A stretch of 64,000 nt of DNA from Sphingobacterium zeae (GCF_030818895.1 NZ_JAUTBA010000001.1:5208001-5272000), one strand, 5' to 3'; shown: positions 29,444 to 38,645, numbered from the stretch's first letter. Translations and numbers: made by a program. Notes: generated by a model not told the origin, from the letters alone.

Positions 29444-31030
29444 GTGAATAGAAAACTAATTATTGGTACCCGGGGAAGTGTTCTTGCCATGTGGCAGGCA
29501 AATTTTGTAAAAGATCGATTGGCAGAAATTGGAATTGAAGCAGAATTAAAAGTCATAAAAACACAGGGTGATATTATACAGCACCTTCGTTTGGATAAAT
29601 TGGAAGGTAAAGGATTTTTCACCAAAGAGCTTGAAGAAGAACTTTTAAGCGGGACCATCGATTTAGCTGTTCACTCTCACAAAGATTTACCTACAGTTAA
29701 CCCACCGGGATTGATTATTGCAGCGGTGTCTGAGCGCGAAGATCCGTCGGAATTATTGATTATCCACAAAGATTGCGTGGACATTAAAAAGCGTCTTTCA
29801 TTGAAGCACAACGCGACTGTTGGCACATCATCCAACCGTAGAAAAGCACAGATATCAGCGCTGCGCCCTGATCTGGAGTTTGACGATCTCCGTGGCAACT
29901 TGCAGACAAGGATGCAAAAGTTACGGGACGAGCAGTATGACGCTATTGTCCTTGCAAAGGCAGGTATTAGCCGTATTGAAATGGATATCAGTGATTTCCA
30001 TGTGGAAGAAATCCCTCCTGTTGAAATTATCCCCGCTCCAGCGCAGGGAGTGTTGGCGATCCAGATTCGTGAAGTTGATCGGGAGCTATTTGACGCTTTG
30101 CAGCCATTGAATAATGAAGAAGTAGCCAAAACAATCGCTGTAGAACGTTTGGTATTGAATAAATTTGACGCGGGCTGCCATGCTCCGCTTGGATGTTATT
30201 GCCGCAAGAGCGGCGATGAATATGAAGCTTGGGCTTCTATTGCCGAAACAAGTGAAGATTTTCCTGACCGGGTTTACCTGAGAGATACCGACACAATACG
30301 TTTAGCAGAGCGCATCTTCAGCAAATATTCAAAGAACAGAAAACTGCCGCAGTCTGTATTTATTTCCCGGGAGGTAGACGAAAATTCCTATTTTGCAAGG
30401 TCCATGGCCAAACATAATATTGCAATTGAAGGCCGTTCATTGATTAAAATATTTCCTATCATCAACAAATTAGATCCTTTCATTTTGAAACATGTGGATT
30501 GGATCATATTTTCAAGTAAAAATGGTATTGAACACTTCTTCAATTTGGAACCTCGTTTGAGTAAAAAGACTAAGATCGGTGTCATTGGACGCGGCTCAGA
30601 GGAGGTTTTACGCAAGTATGATCGAGTCGCGGACTTTTCTGGCGACAGCGAGGGGATTAATATGGAAGAAATAGCAAAGAAATTTGCAGAACTGGCGAAT
30701 GGAGGTACTGTACTTATTCCGCGGGCAAAAGAATCTCTGGAAACAATCCAAAAGGCGTTAAGTGCTGAAACGAAAATCATCAATATGCCAGTATATGAAA
30801 CTGTTTTAGAAGAAAATGTAGATCCATCGAATGCAGAAGTCTTGGTGTTTACGAGCCCAAGCAATGTAGAAGCATATTTTGCGGACAATCTATTGGAACC
30901 TGGCCAGAAAGTAATCTGTATTGGTCGTTCTACAGGCGCAAAATTTGATGCGATGAATGTTTCTTATACACTTCCTTATTCTCCGGATGAAATTGGCCTT
31001 TCAGAAGCCGTTTTTGGATTGGAGTATTAG
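29444..31030 (+). CDS. hemC: Fused hydroxymethylbilane synthase / uroporphyrinogen-III synthase
   Basis: A 528-residue two-domain protein. Residues 1 to about 305 are porphobilinogen deaminase: IGTRGSVLAMWQA, AVHSHKDLPT, GTSSNRRKAQ and the dipyrromethane-cofactor Cys in DAGCHAPLGCYC. The rest (about 310-528) is uroporphyrinogen-III synthase, with FSSKNGIEHFF and VFTSPSNVEAYF. It makes hydroxymethylbilane from porphobilinogen and closes it to uroporphyrinogen III. The start codon is GTG. The fusion keeps the unstable intermediate local. hemB follows after 93 bp. Confidence 0.93.
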   Translation: MNRKLIIGTRGSVLAMWQANFVKDRLAEIGIEAELKVIKTQGDIIQHLRLDKLEGKGFFTKELEEELLSGTIDLAVHSHKDLPTVNPPGLIIAAVSEREDPSELLIIHKDCVDIKKRLSLKHNATVGTSSNRRKAQISALRPDLEFDDLRGNLQTRMQKLRDEQYDAIVLAKAGISRIEMDISDFHVEEIPPVEIIPAPAQGVLAIQIREVDRELFDALQPLNNEEVAKTIAVERLVLNKFDAGCHAPLGCYCRKSGDEYEAWASIAETSEDFPDRVYLRDTDTIRLAERIFSKYSKNRKLPQSVFISREVDENSYFARSMAKHNIAIEGRSLIKIFPIINKLDPFILKHVDWIIFSSKNGIEHFFNLEPRLSKKTKIGVIGRGSEEVLRKYDRVADFSGDSEGINMEEIAKKFAELANGGTVLIPRAKESLETIQKALSAETKIINMPVYETVLEENVDPSNAEVLVFTSPSNVEAYFADNLLEPGQKVICIGRSTGAKFDAMNVSYTLPYSPDEIGLSEAVFGLEY

Positions 31031-31123
31031 TCATTGGAAAAAGCCGTTCGTAAGTCAAACTGAGTTGATGGTTTTACCGCATTTGCATTTAAACAACACT
31101 AGATCATAAATAATCTTAATATA

Positions 31124-32107
31124 ATGTTACAACGTCCGAGAAGAAATCGTAAATCTGCCGTGATTCGCGACATGATTCAAGAGACACGTTTAGACGCGTC
31201 AAATTTGATTTTCCCACTTTTTATTGTTGATGGGCAAAATCAAAAAACTGAGGTTAAATCGATGCCAGGCATCTATCGCTATTCTATAGACAATCTATTG
31301 AAAGAGGTAGAAAGCTGCTTAAAACTGGGCTTACGCTCATTTGATCTTTTCCCAAATATTGAAGAGTCACTAAAAGACAAATATGCTACAGAAAGCTACC
31401 GTGACGGAAGTTTATACCTACTTGCGATTGCCGCTGTCAAGAAAAATTTCCCTGAGGCTTGCATCGTAACAGATGTTGCTATGGATCCCTACAGTAGCGA
31501 TGGCCACGATGGCATTGTCGAAAACGGTGAAATCCTAAACGATGAGACATTAGAAGTATTGGGTAAAATGGCCTTGGCACATGCACAATCGGGGGCTGAT
31601 ATTATCGCTCCATCGGATATGATGGATGGCCGCATCGGTTACATCCGGGAGCTACTAGACCATAATGGTTTTACCAAAGTTTCTTTGATGTCTTATACGG
31701 CAAAATATGCTTCGGCTTATTATGGCCCTTTTAGAGATGCATTAGGTTCTGCGCCTAAACATGGAGACAAGAAGACCTACCAAATGAATCCTGCAAACGC
31801 AAAAGAAGCGCTTATCGAAGCCCAGCTTGATGCACAAGAAGGGGCTGATTTTCTGATGGTCAAACCAGGACTTCCTTACTTAGATATCGTTAAACTTCTA
31901 GCGGACAACTTCGATCTTCCCATTGCAGTGTATAATGTGAGCGGCGAATATGCGATGTTAAAAGCCGCGATTCAAAACGGTTGGTTAGACGAACGTGTCA
32001 TTCTAGAAACCTTATTAAGTTTCAGACGTGCCGGCGCCACTGCCATCCTATCTTACCACTCCAAAGAAGTATTGGAGAAAGGTTTTATTTCGCATTCAAC
32101 TATTTAG
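31124..32107 (+). CDS. hemB: Delta-aminolevulinic acid dehydratase (porphobilinogen synthase)
   Basis: A 327-residue enzyme that condenses two aminolevulinates into porphobilinogen. The two active-site Lys are visible in SYTAKYASAYYGPFRDA and MVKPGLPYLDIV. VATDVAMDPY-type Asp residues appear as TDVAMDPYSSDGHDG, the Mg-dependent form of the site rather than the Cys-rich zinc form. Only 3 nt separate it from hemL, so the two are cotranscribed. Confidence 0.95.
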   Translation: MLQRPRRNRKSAVIRDMIQETRLDASNLIFPLFIVDGQNQKTEVKSMPGIYRYSIDNLLKEVESCLKLGLRSFDLFPNIEESLKDKYATESYRDGSLYLLAIAAVKKNFPEACIVTDVAMDPYSSDGHDGIVENGEILNDETLEVLGKMALAHAQSGADIIAPSDMMDGRIGYIRELLDHNGFTKVSLMSYTAKYASAYYGPFRDALGSAPKHGDKKTYQMNPANAKEALIEAQLDAQEGADFLMVKPGLPYLDIVKLLADNFDLPIAVYNVSGEYAMLKAAIQNGWLDERVILETLLSFRRAGATAILSYHSKEVLEKGFISHSTI

Positions 32108-32110
32108 ACT

Positions 32111-33421
32111 ATGCAAGCACCTGATATATCAAGAGCACAATCTGCCGAGCTGTTCGAAAAAGCAAAACAATATTTCCCTGGAGGCGTAAACTCTCCTGTT
32201 AGGGCGTTCAAATCTGTATACGGTACCCCATTATTTATTGAGCGTGGCGATAAGGCACATCTTTGGGATGCTGATGGCAATGAATTCATCGATTTTTGCT
32301 GCTCATGGGGCCCATTAATTTTAGGGCACAACAATGAGCAGGTTAGAGAGGCTGTAGCCGCGCAACTAGGCAAAGGATTAAGCTTTGGCGCTCCGACGGC
32401 ATTGGAAAACCAATTGGCTGAATTGATTATTGAAAACAATAGATTTATTGAAAAAATTCGCTTTGTGAGTTCGGGAACTGAAGCAGTAATGTCTGCTATA
32501 CGTTTGGCTAGAGGGTATACGAAACGGGATAAGATCATCAAATTTGACGGCTGTTATCATGGGCACTCCGACTCCCTTTTGGTGAAAGCTGGTTCGGGTT
32601 TGGTTACCTTTGGCGAAACATCCTCGGCGGGTGTTCCTAAAGCATTTGCAGATGAAACCATCGTTATTGAATTAAGCGATAAGCAAGCTTTAGAAACTGC
32701 GTTTGCAGAATTTAAAGATCAGATCGCGGCAGTAATTATTGAGGGTATCCCTGCAAACAATGGACTATTGTTGCAGTCCAAGGAATATATTCACTTCTTG
32801 CGTGATATCACCAAAGAAAATGGTACGTTGTTGATAATGGATGAAGTAATTACCGGATTCCGCATCGGTTTTGAAGGAGCTTCTGCTTACTATGATATAC
32901 AACCGGATATTATCACCTACGGGAAAATTATTGGTGGTGGAATGCCTGTCGGCGCTTATGGCGCATCGAAAGAGCTGATGGCTTGTATTTCTCCTGACGG
33001 TGCCGTTTACCAAGCCGGAACTTTATCTGGCAATCCAGTTGCCATGGCTGCCGGTATTGCAGCATTGGGCATCTTGGCTCAAAAGGATTTTTACACAAAT
33101 CTAAATGCCAAAACAGAAGCTTTCGTCAATGATATGCGTGCTTACATTGCCGAGAAAGGATATAAAGTTCAACTTTTCCACGTGGCTTCTATTTTTTGGT
33201 TTGCATTTACAGAACAGCAAGAAATTCAAAAAGCAAGTGAGATCGATCCTAAATCAATGGAATCGTATAAAGTAATGCACCGCGAATTATTAAATCGTGG
33301 TGTTTATTTTGGGCCATCTGGATATGAAGTTGGTTTTGTTTCTGACGCACATACAAAAGCAGACCTTGACCAGGCAAAACAACATATTTTTGATGCTTTG
33401 GATATTGTTTTCAGCGCATAA
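32111..33421 (+). CDS. hemL: Glutamate-1-semialdehyde 2,1-aminomutase
   Basis: A 436-residue class III aminotransferase-fold PLP enzyme that makes 5-aminolevulinate from glutamate-1-semialdehyde, the product of HemA. FPGGVNSPVRAF is the family signature near the start, LLIMDEVITGFR holds the PLP-ring Asp, and TYGKIIGGGMPVGAYG holds the Schiff-base Lys. Length is normal. With hemA, hemCD and hemB it completes the route from Glu-tRNA to uroporphyrinogen III. Confidence 0.95.
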   Translation: MQAPDISRAQSAELFEKAKQYFPGGVNSPVRAFKSVYGTPLFIERGDKAHLWDADGNEFIDFCCSWGPLILGHNNEQVREAVAAQLGKGLSFGAPTALENQLAELIIENNRFIEKIRFVSSGTEAVMSAIRLARGYTKRDKIIKFDGCYHGHSDSLLVKAGSGLVTFGETSSAGVPKAFADETIVIELSDKQALETAFAEFKDQIAAVIIEGIPANNGLLLQSKEYIHFLRDITKENGTLLIMDEVITGFRIGFEGASAYYDIQPDIITYGKIIGGGMPVGAYGASKELMACISPDGAVYQAGTLSGNPVAMAAGIAALGILAQKDFYTNLNAKTEAFVNDMRAYIAEKGYKVQLFHVASIFWFAFTEQQEIQKASEIDPKSMESYKVMHRELLNRGVYFGPSGYEVGFVSDAHTKADLDQAKQHIFDALDIVFSA

Positions 33422-33440
33422 ATACTTTGCTATCTATAAA

Positions 33441-33476
33441 AAATGCCCTCTATCCATATGGTTGGAGGGCGTTTTT
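33441..33476 (+). terminator. Terminator after hemL
   Basis: GCCCTC (33445-33450) pairs with GAGGGC (33465-33470), and CCATATGG lies inside the loop. GTTTTTAT follows on the plus strand and an A-run precedes it, so it may also serve the convergent DUF4252 gene. Confidence 0.7.
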
Positions 33477-33515
33477 ATAGATGCGTAAAGTTGAAATATG
33501 GCGTTAGCTTCCTTA

Positions 33516-34061
33516 TTAAAGTTTGTTGGCCAACTTCTTATCTTTAGACTTCATCTTATTCAATCCCGCGATAAGCTCATCCAATGAAAACTTGCCTTTG
33601 ATATCCATGAATACACTTTCGTCTTCATTGTCGTGGACCAGTAGGGAAACACGCTGAATGACATTGTTTTTATCAATACGGGCGTTCAATGATATTTCTT
33701 GCCCATCGGTATTAACAACCAAAAGTTCCTCAAATTTATTCTTCCTTAAAAACTTATGGTAGTCGTCCAAAATGCGCGCGTTCTTCGTTTTATCATTATT
33801 GGAAAGCGTCAGCATCCTGAACTTTTTTAATTTCTTTACAATCGCAGCCATGGCACGAGCGTCTTCATCGCTTCCATCCTTTAAGGCTTTTTTCATAAAG
33901 GGTTTCGTTAACCACATCGGTAAATTAATGGCGACAATCTCCGCCTCGTCAGAAACATTAGACCGGCTGATGAAATCCATATTGGACGTTTTTTTTATCA
34001 TGCAGGACTGCATGGACAATAGCACGCCAACGAGAAATAACAAGGTTAGTAATCTTTTCAT
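33516..34061 (-). CDS. DUF4252 lipoprotein
   Basis: A 181-residue protein with a lipoprotein signal: hydrophobic residues 3-17, then SMQSC with the lipid Cys at about residue 20. The body matches DUF4252: KKLKKFRMLTLSNN, a helix, then FEELLVVNTDGQEISLNARID. It is a paralogue of the next gene upstream. Both end an ECF sigma operon, a known Bacteroidota arrangement whose role is unsettled. Confidence 0.85.
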   Translation of the reverse strand: MKRLLTLLFLVGVLLSMQSCMIKKTSNMDFISRSNVSDEAEIVAINLPMWLTKPFMKKALKDGSDEDARAMAAIVKKLKKFRMLTLSNNDKTKNARILDDYHKFLRKNKFEELLVVNTDGQEISLNARIDKNNVIQRVSLLVHDNEDESVFMDIKGKFSLDELIAGLNKMKSKDKKLANKL

Positions 34062-34066
34062 AATTC

Positions 34067-34588
34067 TTATTTTTTGTGGTTATCGTCCTTGTTCTTACTG
34101 GCTTTACTATTGCCTTCATTGACCAAGTTAGTTACGTCTTTCAACGGTATTTCCCCATCAAGGATCATAAATAGATTTTGTCCATCTCCATTGATTGTGA
34201 GTAGAAGATTATTTAAAATATCGGCATTTACAGACATATTTTCTACCATAAACCGGATATCCTGACCTTCGCTATTAAGCGACATGAGCTCCTCATACTT
34301 TAAGTTGGAAACAGCTCCCCGAATAATATCTGTTAAGGCTTTATCTTCTTCATCCTCAACGATGAGCATACGCAGCGATTTAACGTTCTTTAGCAGTGGA
34401 CTGATGGTCTGCATATCATCATCGTCTATTTTCAAATTGCCCAACAGTTTGAACATCGGCGCTCCGATTTTAAGTGTTGTTACACCTTTCTTCCCCTGAT
34501 ATTGTTCAAAGAGCTTATCCAATTTTGAAATTTGTGCATTTGCCATACTTGCTACAAGTAGAAGGCATGCTAGTAAAAAACCTTTCAT
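34067..34588 (-). CDS. DUF4252 exported protein
   Basis: A 173-residue protein with a signal peptide (residues 1-18, ending SMANA-Q) and no lipid Cys. NVKSLRMLIVEDEED, LKYEELMSLNSEGQDIRFMVE and LLLTINGDGQNLFMILDGEI match DUF4252 and its lipoprotein paralogue 5 nt downstream. It lies 6 nt after the putative anti-sigma gene, so all four genes are one transcript. Confidence 0.85.
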   Translation of the reverse strand: MKGFLLACLLLVASMANAQISKLDKLFEQYQGKKGVTTLKIGAPMFKLLGNLKIDDDDMQTISPLLKNVKSLRMLIVEDEEDKALTDIIRGAVSNLKYEELMSLNSEGQDIRFMVENMSVNADILNNLLLTINGDGQNLFMILDGEIPLKDVTNLVNEGNSKASKNKDDNHKK

Positions 34589-34594
34589 ATTATT

Positions 34595-35287
34595 TTAGTT
34601 AATCGTTATTGACATTTGTTTTATATTCATTGCTTTATCTACGCCATTTTCAAGGTTGTTTGCCAACAGGCCTAATGACTTTAACGTCAATTCGACGGCT
34701 TCCTGTTCGTTAGCGACAGGCTTACCGTTCAAGACAACATAATCTGCCTGATAGGACGCTACCGTTTCCGATTCCAACCTTTCAGTTGCTACTTCCTTCT
34801 TCACTGCCCGATTTTCGGTTTGTTTTCCAACTTTTGGGCGTTTGACTGTCTCAGCTGTCTGTAATGTTTTAGTACGTTTAATTACCTGGATCCTATCCTC
34901 AGTAGGAGGATGCACTATTTCTGTGCTCTGATATTCGACTGGCACATTGTCTGCTGGTTTGAGATCATTTATTTCCTTTTCGGCGAGCAAAGGCGATTGT
35001 ATTGCTGATTGCTGGTTTAGAAATAATGCTAACCCAATACTCATCAAAAGTACTGCCGCTGCCGCGTATTTTATCCAGCCGTCATTCCACCACGTCTTCC
35101 CCGTTTTACTTTCGTTGCTTTTGCTTTCAAAATCCTCGAAGGACCATTCCATCTTGAAATTCTTCTCTTCGTTCAATGATTGAAAAAAGAAATCCTCCGA
35201 ATTTTTCAATTCTTTTTCTTCCTCTAATGACGACTGCCCATTAAAGTATTTGTCTTTCAATTCCTTTAAACTTTTATCTTCCATCAC
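34595..35287 (-). CDS. Probable anti-sigma factor (single-pass membrane protein)
   Basis: A 230-residue protein with a cytoplasmic N-terminus (1-70), one membrane helix (KYAAAAVLLMSIGLALFL, about 72-90) and an outer part rich in Lys, Glu and Thr. The N-terminal pattern LKDKYFNGQSSLEEEKELK resembles the short anchor seen at the start of other Bacteroidota anti-sigma proteins. Its place, 40 bp after the sigma gene and before two DUF4252 genes, is the strongest evidence. No zinc-binding anti-sigma motif is seen. Confidence 0.7.
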   Translation of the reverse strand: MMEDKSLKELKDKYFNGQSSLEEEKELKNSEDFFFQSLNEEKNFKMEWSFEDFESKSNESKTGKTWWNDGWIKYAAAAVLLMSIGLALFLNQQSAIQSPLLAEKEINDLKPADNVPVEYQSTEIVHPPTEDRIQVIKRTKTLQTAETVKRPKVGKQTENRAVKKEVATERLESETVASYQADYVVLNGKPVANEQEAVELTLKSLGLLANNLENGVDKAMNIKQMSITIN

Positions 35288-35327
35288 GCTATATCTTATT
35301 GTTCAATTGATTTGGAAACCATAACAC

Positions 35328-35843
35328 CTATTTTTTATCGGAATAAATACGCTCTGTTTCGTAATTGAATAATTTTGTCAGCTGCTCTTTCACCTTTTGT
35401 CTTGCCCGCATCAGATTTACTCGCACTGCCGACTCGCCCATCTCCAATACCTCAGCAATTTCATCAATGTCATAGTCCTCAACATCGCGCAGATGCATGA
35501 CAAGGCGTTGTTTTTCTGGAAGTGAATTGATCATCTTGACAATAATTTCCTTTGTATTTCCAATAGTATACTCTGTTGTCGAAACCGCCTGATATTGATT
35601 GACATAATCCGATCTAACTTTACCTTTTTTAATCCGATTTAATGCCTCATTTTTTACACTCTGCATGCAGAAAGCTTCCATGTTTTTATATTGAAGCAAC
35701 TGATCTTTCAATTCCCACAACCGCATCATCACATTCTGTACTGCATCAAAAGCTTCATCATCATCGACCAAGATCCGTTTCGCGAAGCGAAATAGCTTAT
35801 CCTTATGGATGAAAACGGTATTTTTAAATTGCTCCTGGTTCAT
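35328..35843 (-). CDS. ECF-type RNA polymerase sigma factor
   Basis: A 171-residue sigma-70 factor with regions 2 and 4 only. Region 2 holds FRFAKRILVDDDEAFDAVQN and VMMRLWELKDQL. Region 4 holds INSLPEKQRLVMHLRDVEDY and the helix-turn-helix DIDEIAEVLEMGESAVRVNL. It heads the four-gene operon with the presumed anti-sigma factor and two DUF4252 proteins. The regulon is unknown; ECF operons of this kind often control their own promoter. Confidence 0.92.
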   Translation of the reverse strand: MNQEQFKNTVFIHKDKLFRFAKRILVDDDEAFDAVQNVMMRLWELKDQLLQYKNMEAFCMQSVKNEALNRIKKGKVRSDYVNQYQAVSTTEYTIGNTKEIIVKMINSLPEKQRLVMHLRDVEDYDIDEIAEVLEMGESAVRVNLMRARQKVKEQLTKLFNYETERIYSDKK

Positions 35844-36114
35844 GCTATCGTCAATATTGAGATTTACGCTGTTTTAATTTCTAATCGGCTTTTCTCCATC
35901 TCAACATCACCTCCGCCTTTTATATCATCAAGACATTTCAGCATATTGATTTATTACATCTAATATGACTATTTTTTTAAGATTATTAATTTCACAGTAG
36001 ATTATTCCTCAATCAATATTGAAAAAGCCCTATTTTTAACCTTATTACAAACAAAACATGCACACCGACTGTTACTTAAGATGCTGAATGATTAAAAAAT
36101 TAAACAGAAAAATT

Positions 36115-36951
36115 ATGAAGTATTATAGAATTACAGGGTTTACTGCTGCAATAGCGTTGATGGCAGGCGCTATCGGATGTAACAACTCTTCTACAAAAAA
36201 CACAAATGGGGCTGACTCAAGCAGCAGTATTGATACCAATACCGCACAAAAAATGGACGCTATCACGGTTAGTCCGATTGCAGACTCCAAAGAATTTCCT
36301 GGAGCTGATCTACAAATCGCATCGATCAGTTCGGAAAAGGTAGGTACTGACTCCGCAAAAGTATCGGTAAAATATGCAATTAAAAATTTCAAGTTAACTG
36401 AAATGACCGATGATACTCATGCTACCCACATGGCAAACTCGCACGATGGACAACACATTCATTTTATTTTAGACAATCAACCTTACACGGCTCTTTATAA
36501 ACCGGAGCACTCTGTGACTGTAGCGTTAAATTCGGAGCATTACCTGCTCTCTTTTTTATCGAGATCGTATCATGAGTCCATAAAAACTACTGAAGCGTCT
36601 AAGTTGGTAAAATTTAAAATTGATGCCACAGGTAAATTGACAACGGACGCGATGCCAAAGGAACCGTCACTATTCTATTCTCGACCTAAAGGTGAGTACA
36701 AGGGTGACGAAACAAAAAATCTACTGTTGGATTTTTATTTGGTCAATACTAAACTTGCCCCAGATGGAAATAAGGTCGTAGCGGATATCAATGGGCAGAC
36801 ATTTACATTGGATAAATGGGGTCCTTATGAAATAAAAGGCTTGCCATTAGGCGATACTAAAGTAAAACTGACTTTGGTAGACAAAGAAGGTAATGCAATT
36901 ACAGGAGATAATGTTTCGGTAGAACGAGATATTAAGCTCTCCGAGAAATAG
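36115..36951 (+). CDS. His-rich lipoprotein of unknown function
   Basis: A 278-residue protein. I start at MKYYRITG (36115), which gives a good signal peptide with lipobox AIGC and then a Ser/Thr/Asn-rich linker, as in outer-membrane lipoproteins. Nine further codons upstream (from 36088) are also open. The body has an unusual His cluster, DDTHATHMANSHDGQHIHF, with six His in 19 residues, suggesting metal binding. Two beta-rich halves follow. I do not recognise the family. No neighbour clarifies its job. Confidence 0.65.
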   Translation: MKYYRITGFTAAIALMAGAIGCNNSSTKNTNGADSSSSIDTNTAQKMDAITVSPIADSKEFPGADLQIASISSEKVGTDSAKVSVKYAIKNFKLTEMTDDTHATHMANSHDGQHIHFILDNQPYTALYKPEHSVTVALNSEHYLLSFLSRSYHESIKTTEASKLVKFKIDATGKLTTDAMPKEPSLFYSRPKGEYKGDETKNLLLDFYLVNTKLAPDGNKVVADINGQTFTLDKWGPYEIKGLPLGDTKVKLTLVDKEGNAITGDNVSVERDIKLSEK

Positions 36952-36959
36952 AGGTTAAA

Positions 36960-36996
36960 AAATAAAGGAGTCCATTTTGATGCGACTCCTTTATTT
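36960..36996 (+). terminator. Terminator after the His-rich lipoprotein
   Basis: AAATAAAGGAGTC (36960-36972) and GACTCCTTTATTT (36984-36996) form a perfect 13-bp stem with an 11-nt loop and a T-run. It also lies at the end of the convergent gene fragment. Confidence 0.8.
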
Positions 36997-36997
36997 T

Positions 36998-37342
36998 TTA
37001 CCAATTATCACTATTAATTGATGCAATTTTTTCTTTCAACGAATGAATAAATTCATTTACATTTTTGTCAATTAATAGCACTTCTTTTTTACCTATTATT
37101 TTTCCGTCTTCAGTAAAAAGACCGCTTGCCCCTGATCCGAACGTCTTCTTTCCAACTAAACTTAACGTTGTATTAGAGCCATACTTTAGACAATCAAAAA
37201 TGGGTTCAAATCGAATTTTGCCATCTCTAAATTGCAGATCATATTTATAATGATATTGGGCGTACAACGCGCCTGTAAAAAGCCCCTGTTCAACTTTAAT
37301 CCAATCACGCCCATTAATTACTAAATATTTAAAAGAAAATTA
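36998..37342 (-). pseudogene. Headless gene fragment (possibly DUF4468-like)
   Basis: The minus strand is open from just after a stop at about 37345 down to the TAA at 36998-37000, but has no ATG; the only start-like codon is a TTG at 37267, inside what looks like coding sequence. The reading upstream (FKYLVINGRDWIKVEQGLF, then YHYKYDLQFRDGKIRFEP) seems real, so the N-terminus is missing. The beta-strand pattern and helical end (NVNEFIHSLKEKIAS) recall DUF4468 domains, tentatively. It probably lost its front part by deletion, next to the DUF3472 gene. Confidence 0.5.
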
Positions 37343-37352
37343 AACATAGGTT

Positions 37353-38645
37353 TTAAGGTAATTTATCAAAGTCAATTTTTGGAGCTTTTCCCTTATTGAC
37401 AAATTCAAATTTGCTGCCTGGCTTAACGATTTCATTAAAGAAACCACCATTTTTCAGAAAATAACCATCTTTTGTGATACCACCCATTGCATCAATTCGC
37501 TGATTAGCACGGTACGTATTGTCGACACTCAATGACGCCTCTTGAACAGCCTTCCACTGCCCATCATATACCCATTGATTGCCAAACTCAACCTTTCTAC
37601 CTAGATACCCTTGATTAGGGCTAAAATTCTCCAAGAAACTGTGGAATCGCTTCAGATAGGTATTCGTTTGTGGGCGTTTGAAACTTGCAATCACATTCCA
37701 GGCATGCTCTTCCGGAATAAAAAACCAAGCGGTATAATCAGTATTTCCTTTTCCATCGGGCTCTCCTTTCAAGAGAAACTTATAGGTTACCCCCGCCTTC
37801 CAAAAATACTTGCGGTAACTCTGTCCGCCAGAACCCTCGTTGCCAAATTCTCCGGAATGCACCTCTTTTCCTTTTTTCAGCAAATGGATTTTCTGTTCCT
37901 CCGGAATACTTTTCGGATCATCTGTATGGAATGGACTCCATACTGAAAAAAGAATACGTCGTTCTGTTTCCGAATTTACCTGTATACCAAAATATCCTTC
38001 TCCAAAACCATTAGCCATAAAATAAGAACCAACTTTATCTTCACCTTGAGGGACGGTTACTTCGTTATAATAGTAACTAACATTACCCTCCGTAGGAACA
38101 GTATAATTTAGATGACAAGATGGACCTCTTCTGGACCAATAGTAATACTCAGGATCATTGGAAAATAGAAGACCTTCCGAAGCCGCTTCGCCGCTCACAA
38201 GCAATTCGGTTACATTGGCAAAATTGCTTCCCGATTTACTTAAGCCCTTTAAATTTACCTGCACGTAACCGGGCGATTTTACATCAATGGACAGAGGCGC
38301 TGTTTCCGACAGCTCAGTACTTTCCACATTCACGATCGCCTTTTTTCCTAAAGCGTCTACTGCTATTTTGGATTTTCCAGCGTCGTTTTTTGCCTTCAGT
38401 TTCAAAGTCAATTTTCCCGCCTTTTGAGCCCTAAAATAAACCGATACCACTTCTTTTTCGCTGGACCATCTCACAAGACCATTTCGACCAGAAATCTCTG
38501 CATTATCAGTTTGTCCTGCGGTAATGAAAGCATTGCCTGCAAGCGGTACGGCATAAGTCTTCCCTACTGTCTGCGCTATACTGCTTATCGAAAGACAGGA
38601 TAAAGCTCCCATAAAGAGATACTGGATAAAGTGTTTTCTTTTCAT
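37353..38645 (-). CDS. Exported DUF5077-DUF3472 protein
   Basis: A 430-residue protein with a signal peptide (residues 1-24, ending SSIA-Q). The N-terminal half (about 30-150) is the beta-sandwich DUF5077 (ISGRNGLVRWSSEKEVVSVYF). The second half is DUF3472: EYYYWSRRGPSCHLNYTVP, ANGFGEGYFGIQVNSETERRI, WKAGVTYKFLLKGEPDGKG and TAWFFIPEEHAWN. DUF3472 proteins of Bacteroidota are secreted and often found with sugar-degrading genes, but no such gene is adjacent. Function is unproven. Confidence 0.85.
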   Translation of the reverse strand: MKRKHFIQYLFMGALSCLSISSIAQTVGKTYAVPLAGNAFITAGQTDNAEISGRNGLVRWSSEKEVVSVYFRAQKAGKLTLKLKAKNDAGKSKIAVDALGKKAIVNVESTELSETAPLSIDVKSPGYVQVNLKGLSKSGSNFANVTELLVSGEAASEGLLFSNDPEYYYWSRRGPSCHLNYTVPTEGNVSYYYNEVTVPQGEDKVGSYFMANGFGEGYFGIQVNSETERRILFSVWSPFHTDDPKSIPEEQKIHLLKKGKEVHSGEFGNEGSGGQSYRKYFWKAGVTYKFLLKGEPDGKGNTDYTAWFFIPEEHAWNVIASFKRPQTNTYLKRFHSFLENFSPNQGYLGRKVEFGNQWVYDGQWKAVQEASLSVDNTYRANQRIDAMGGITKDGYFLKNGGFFNEIVKPGSKFEFVNKGKAPKIDFDKLP

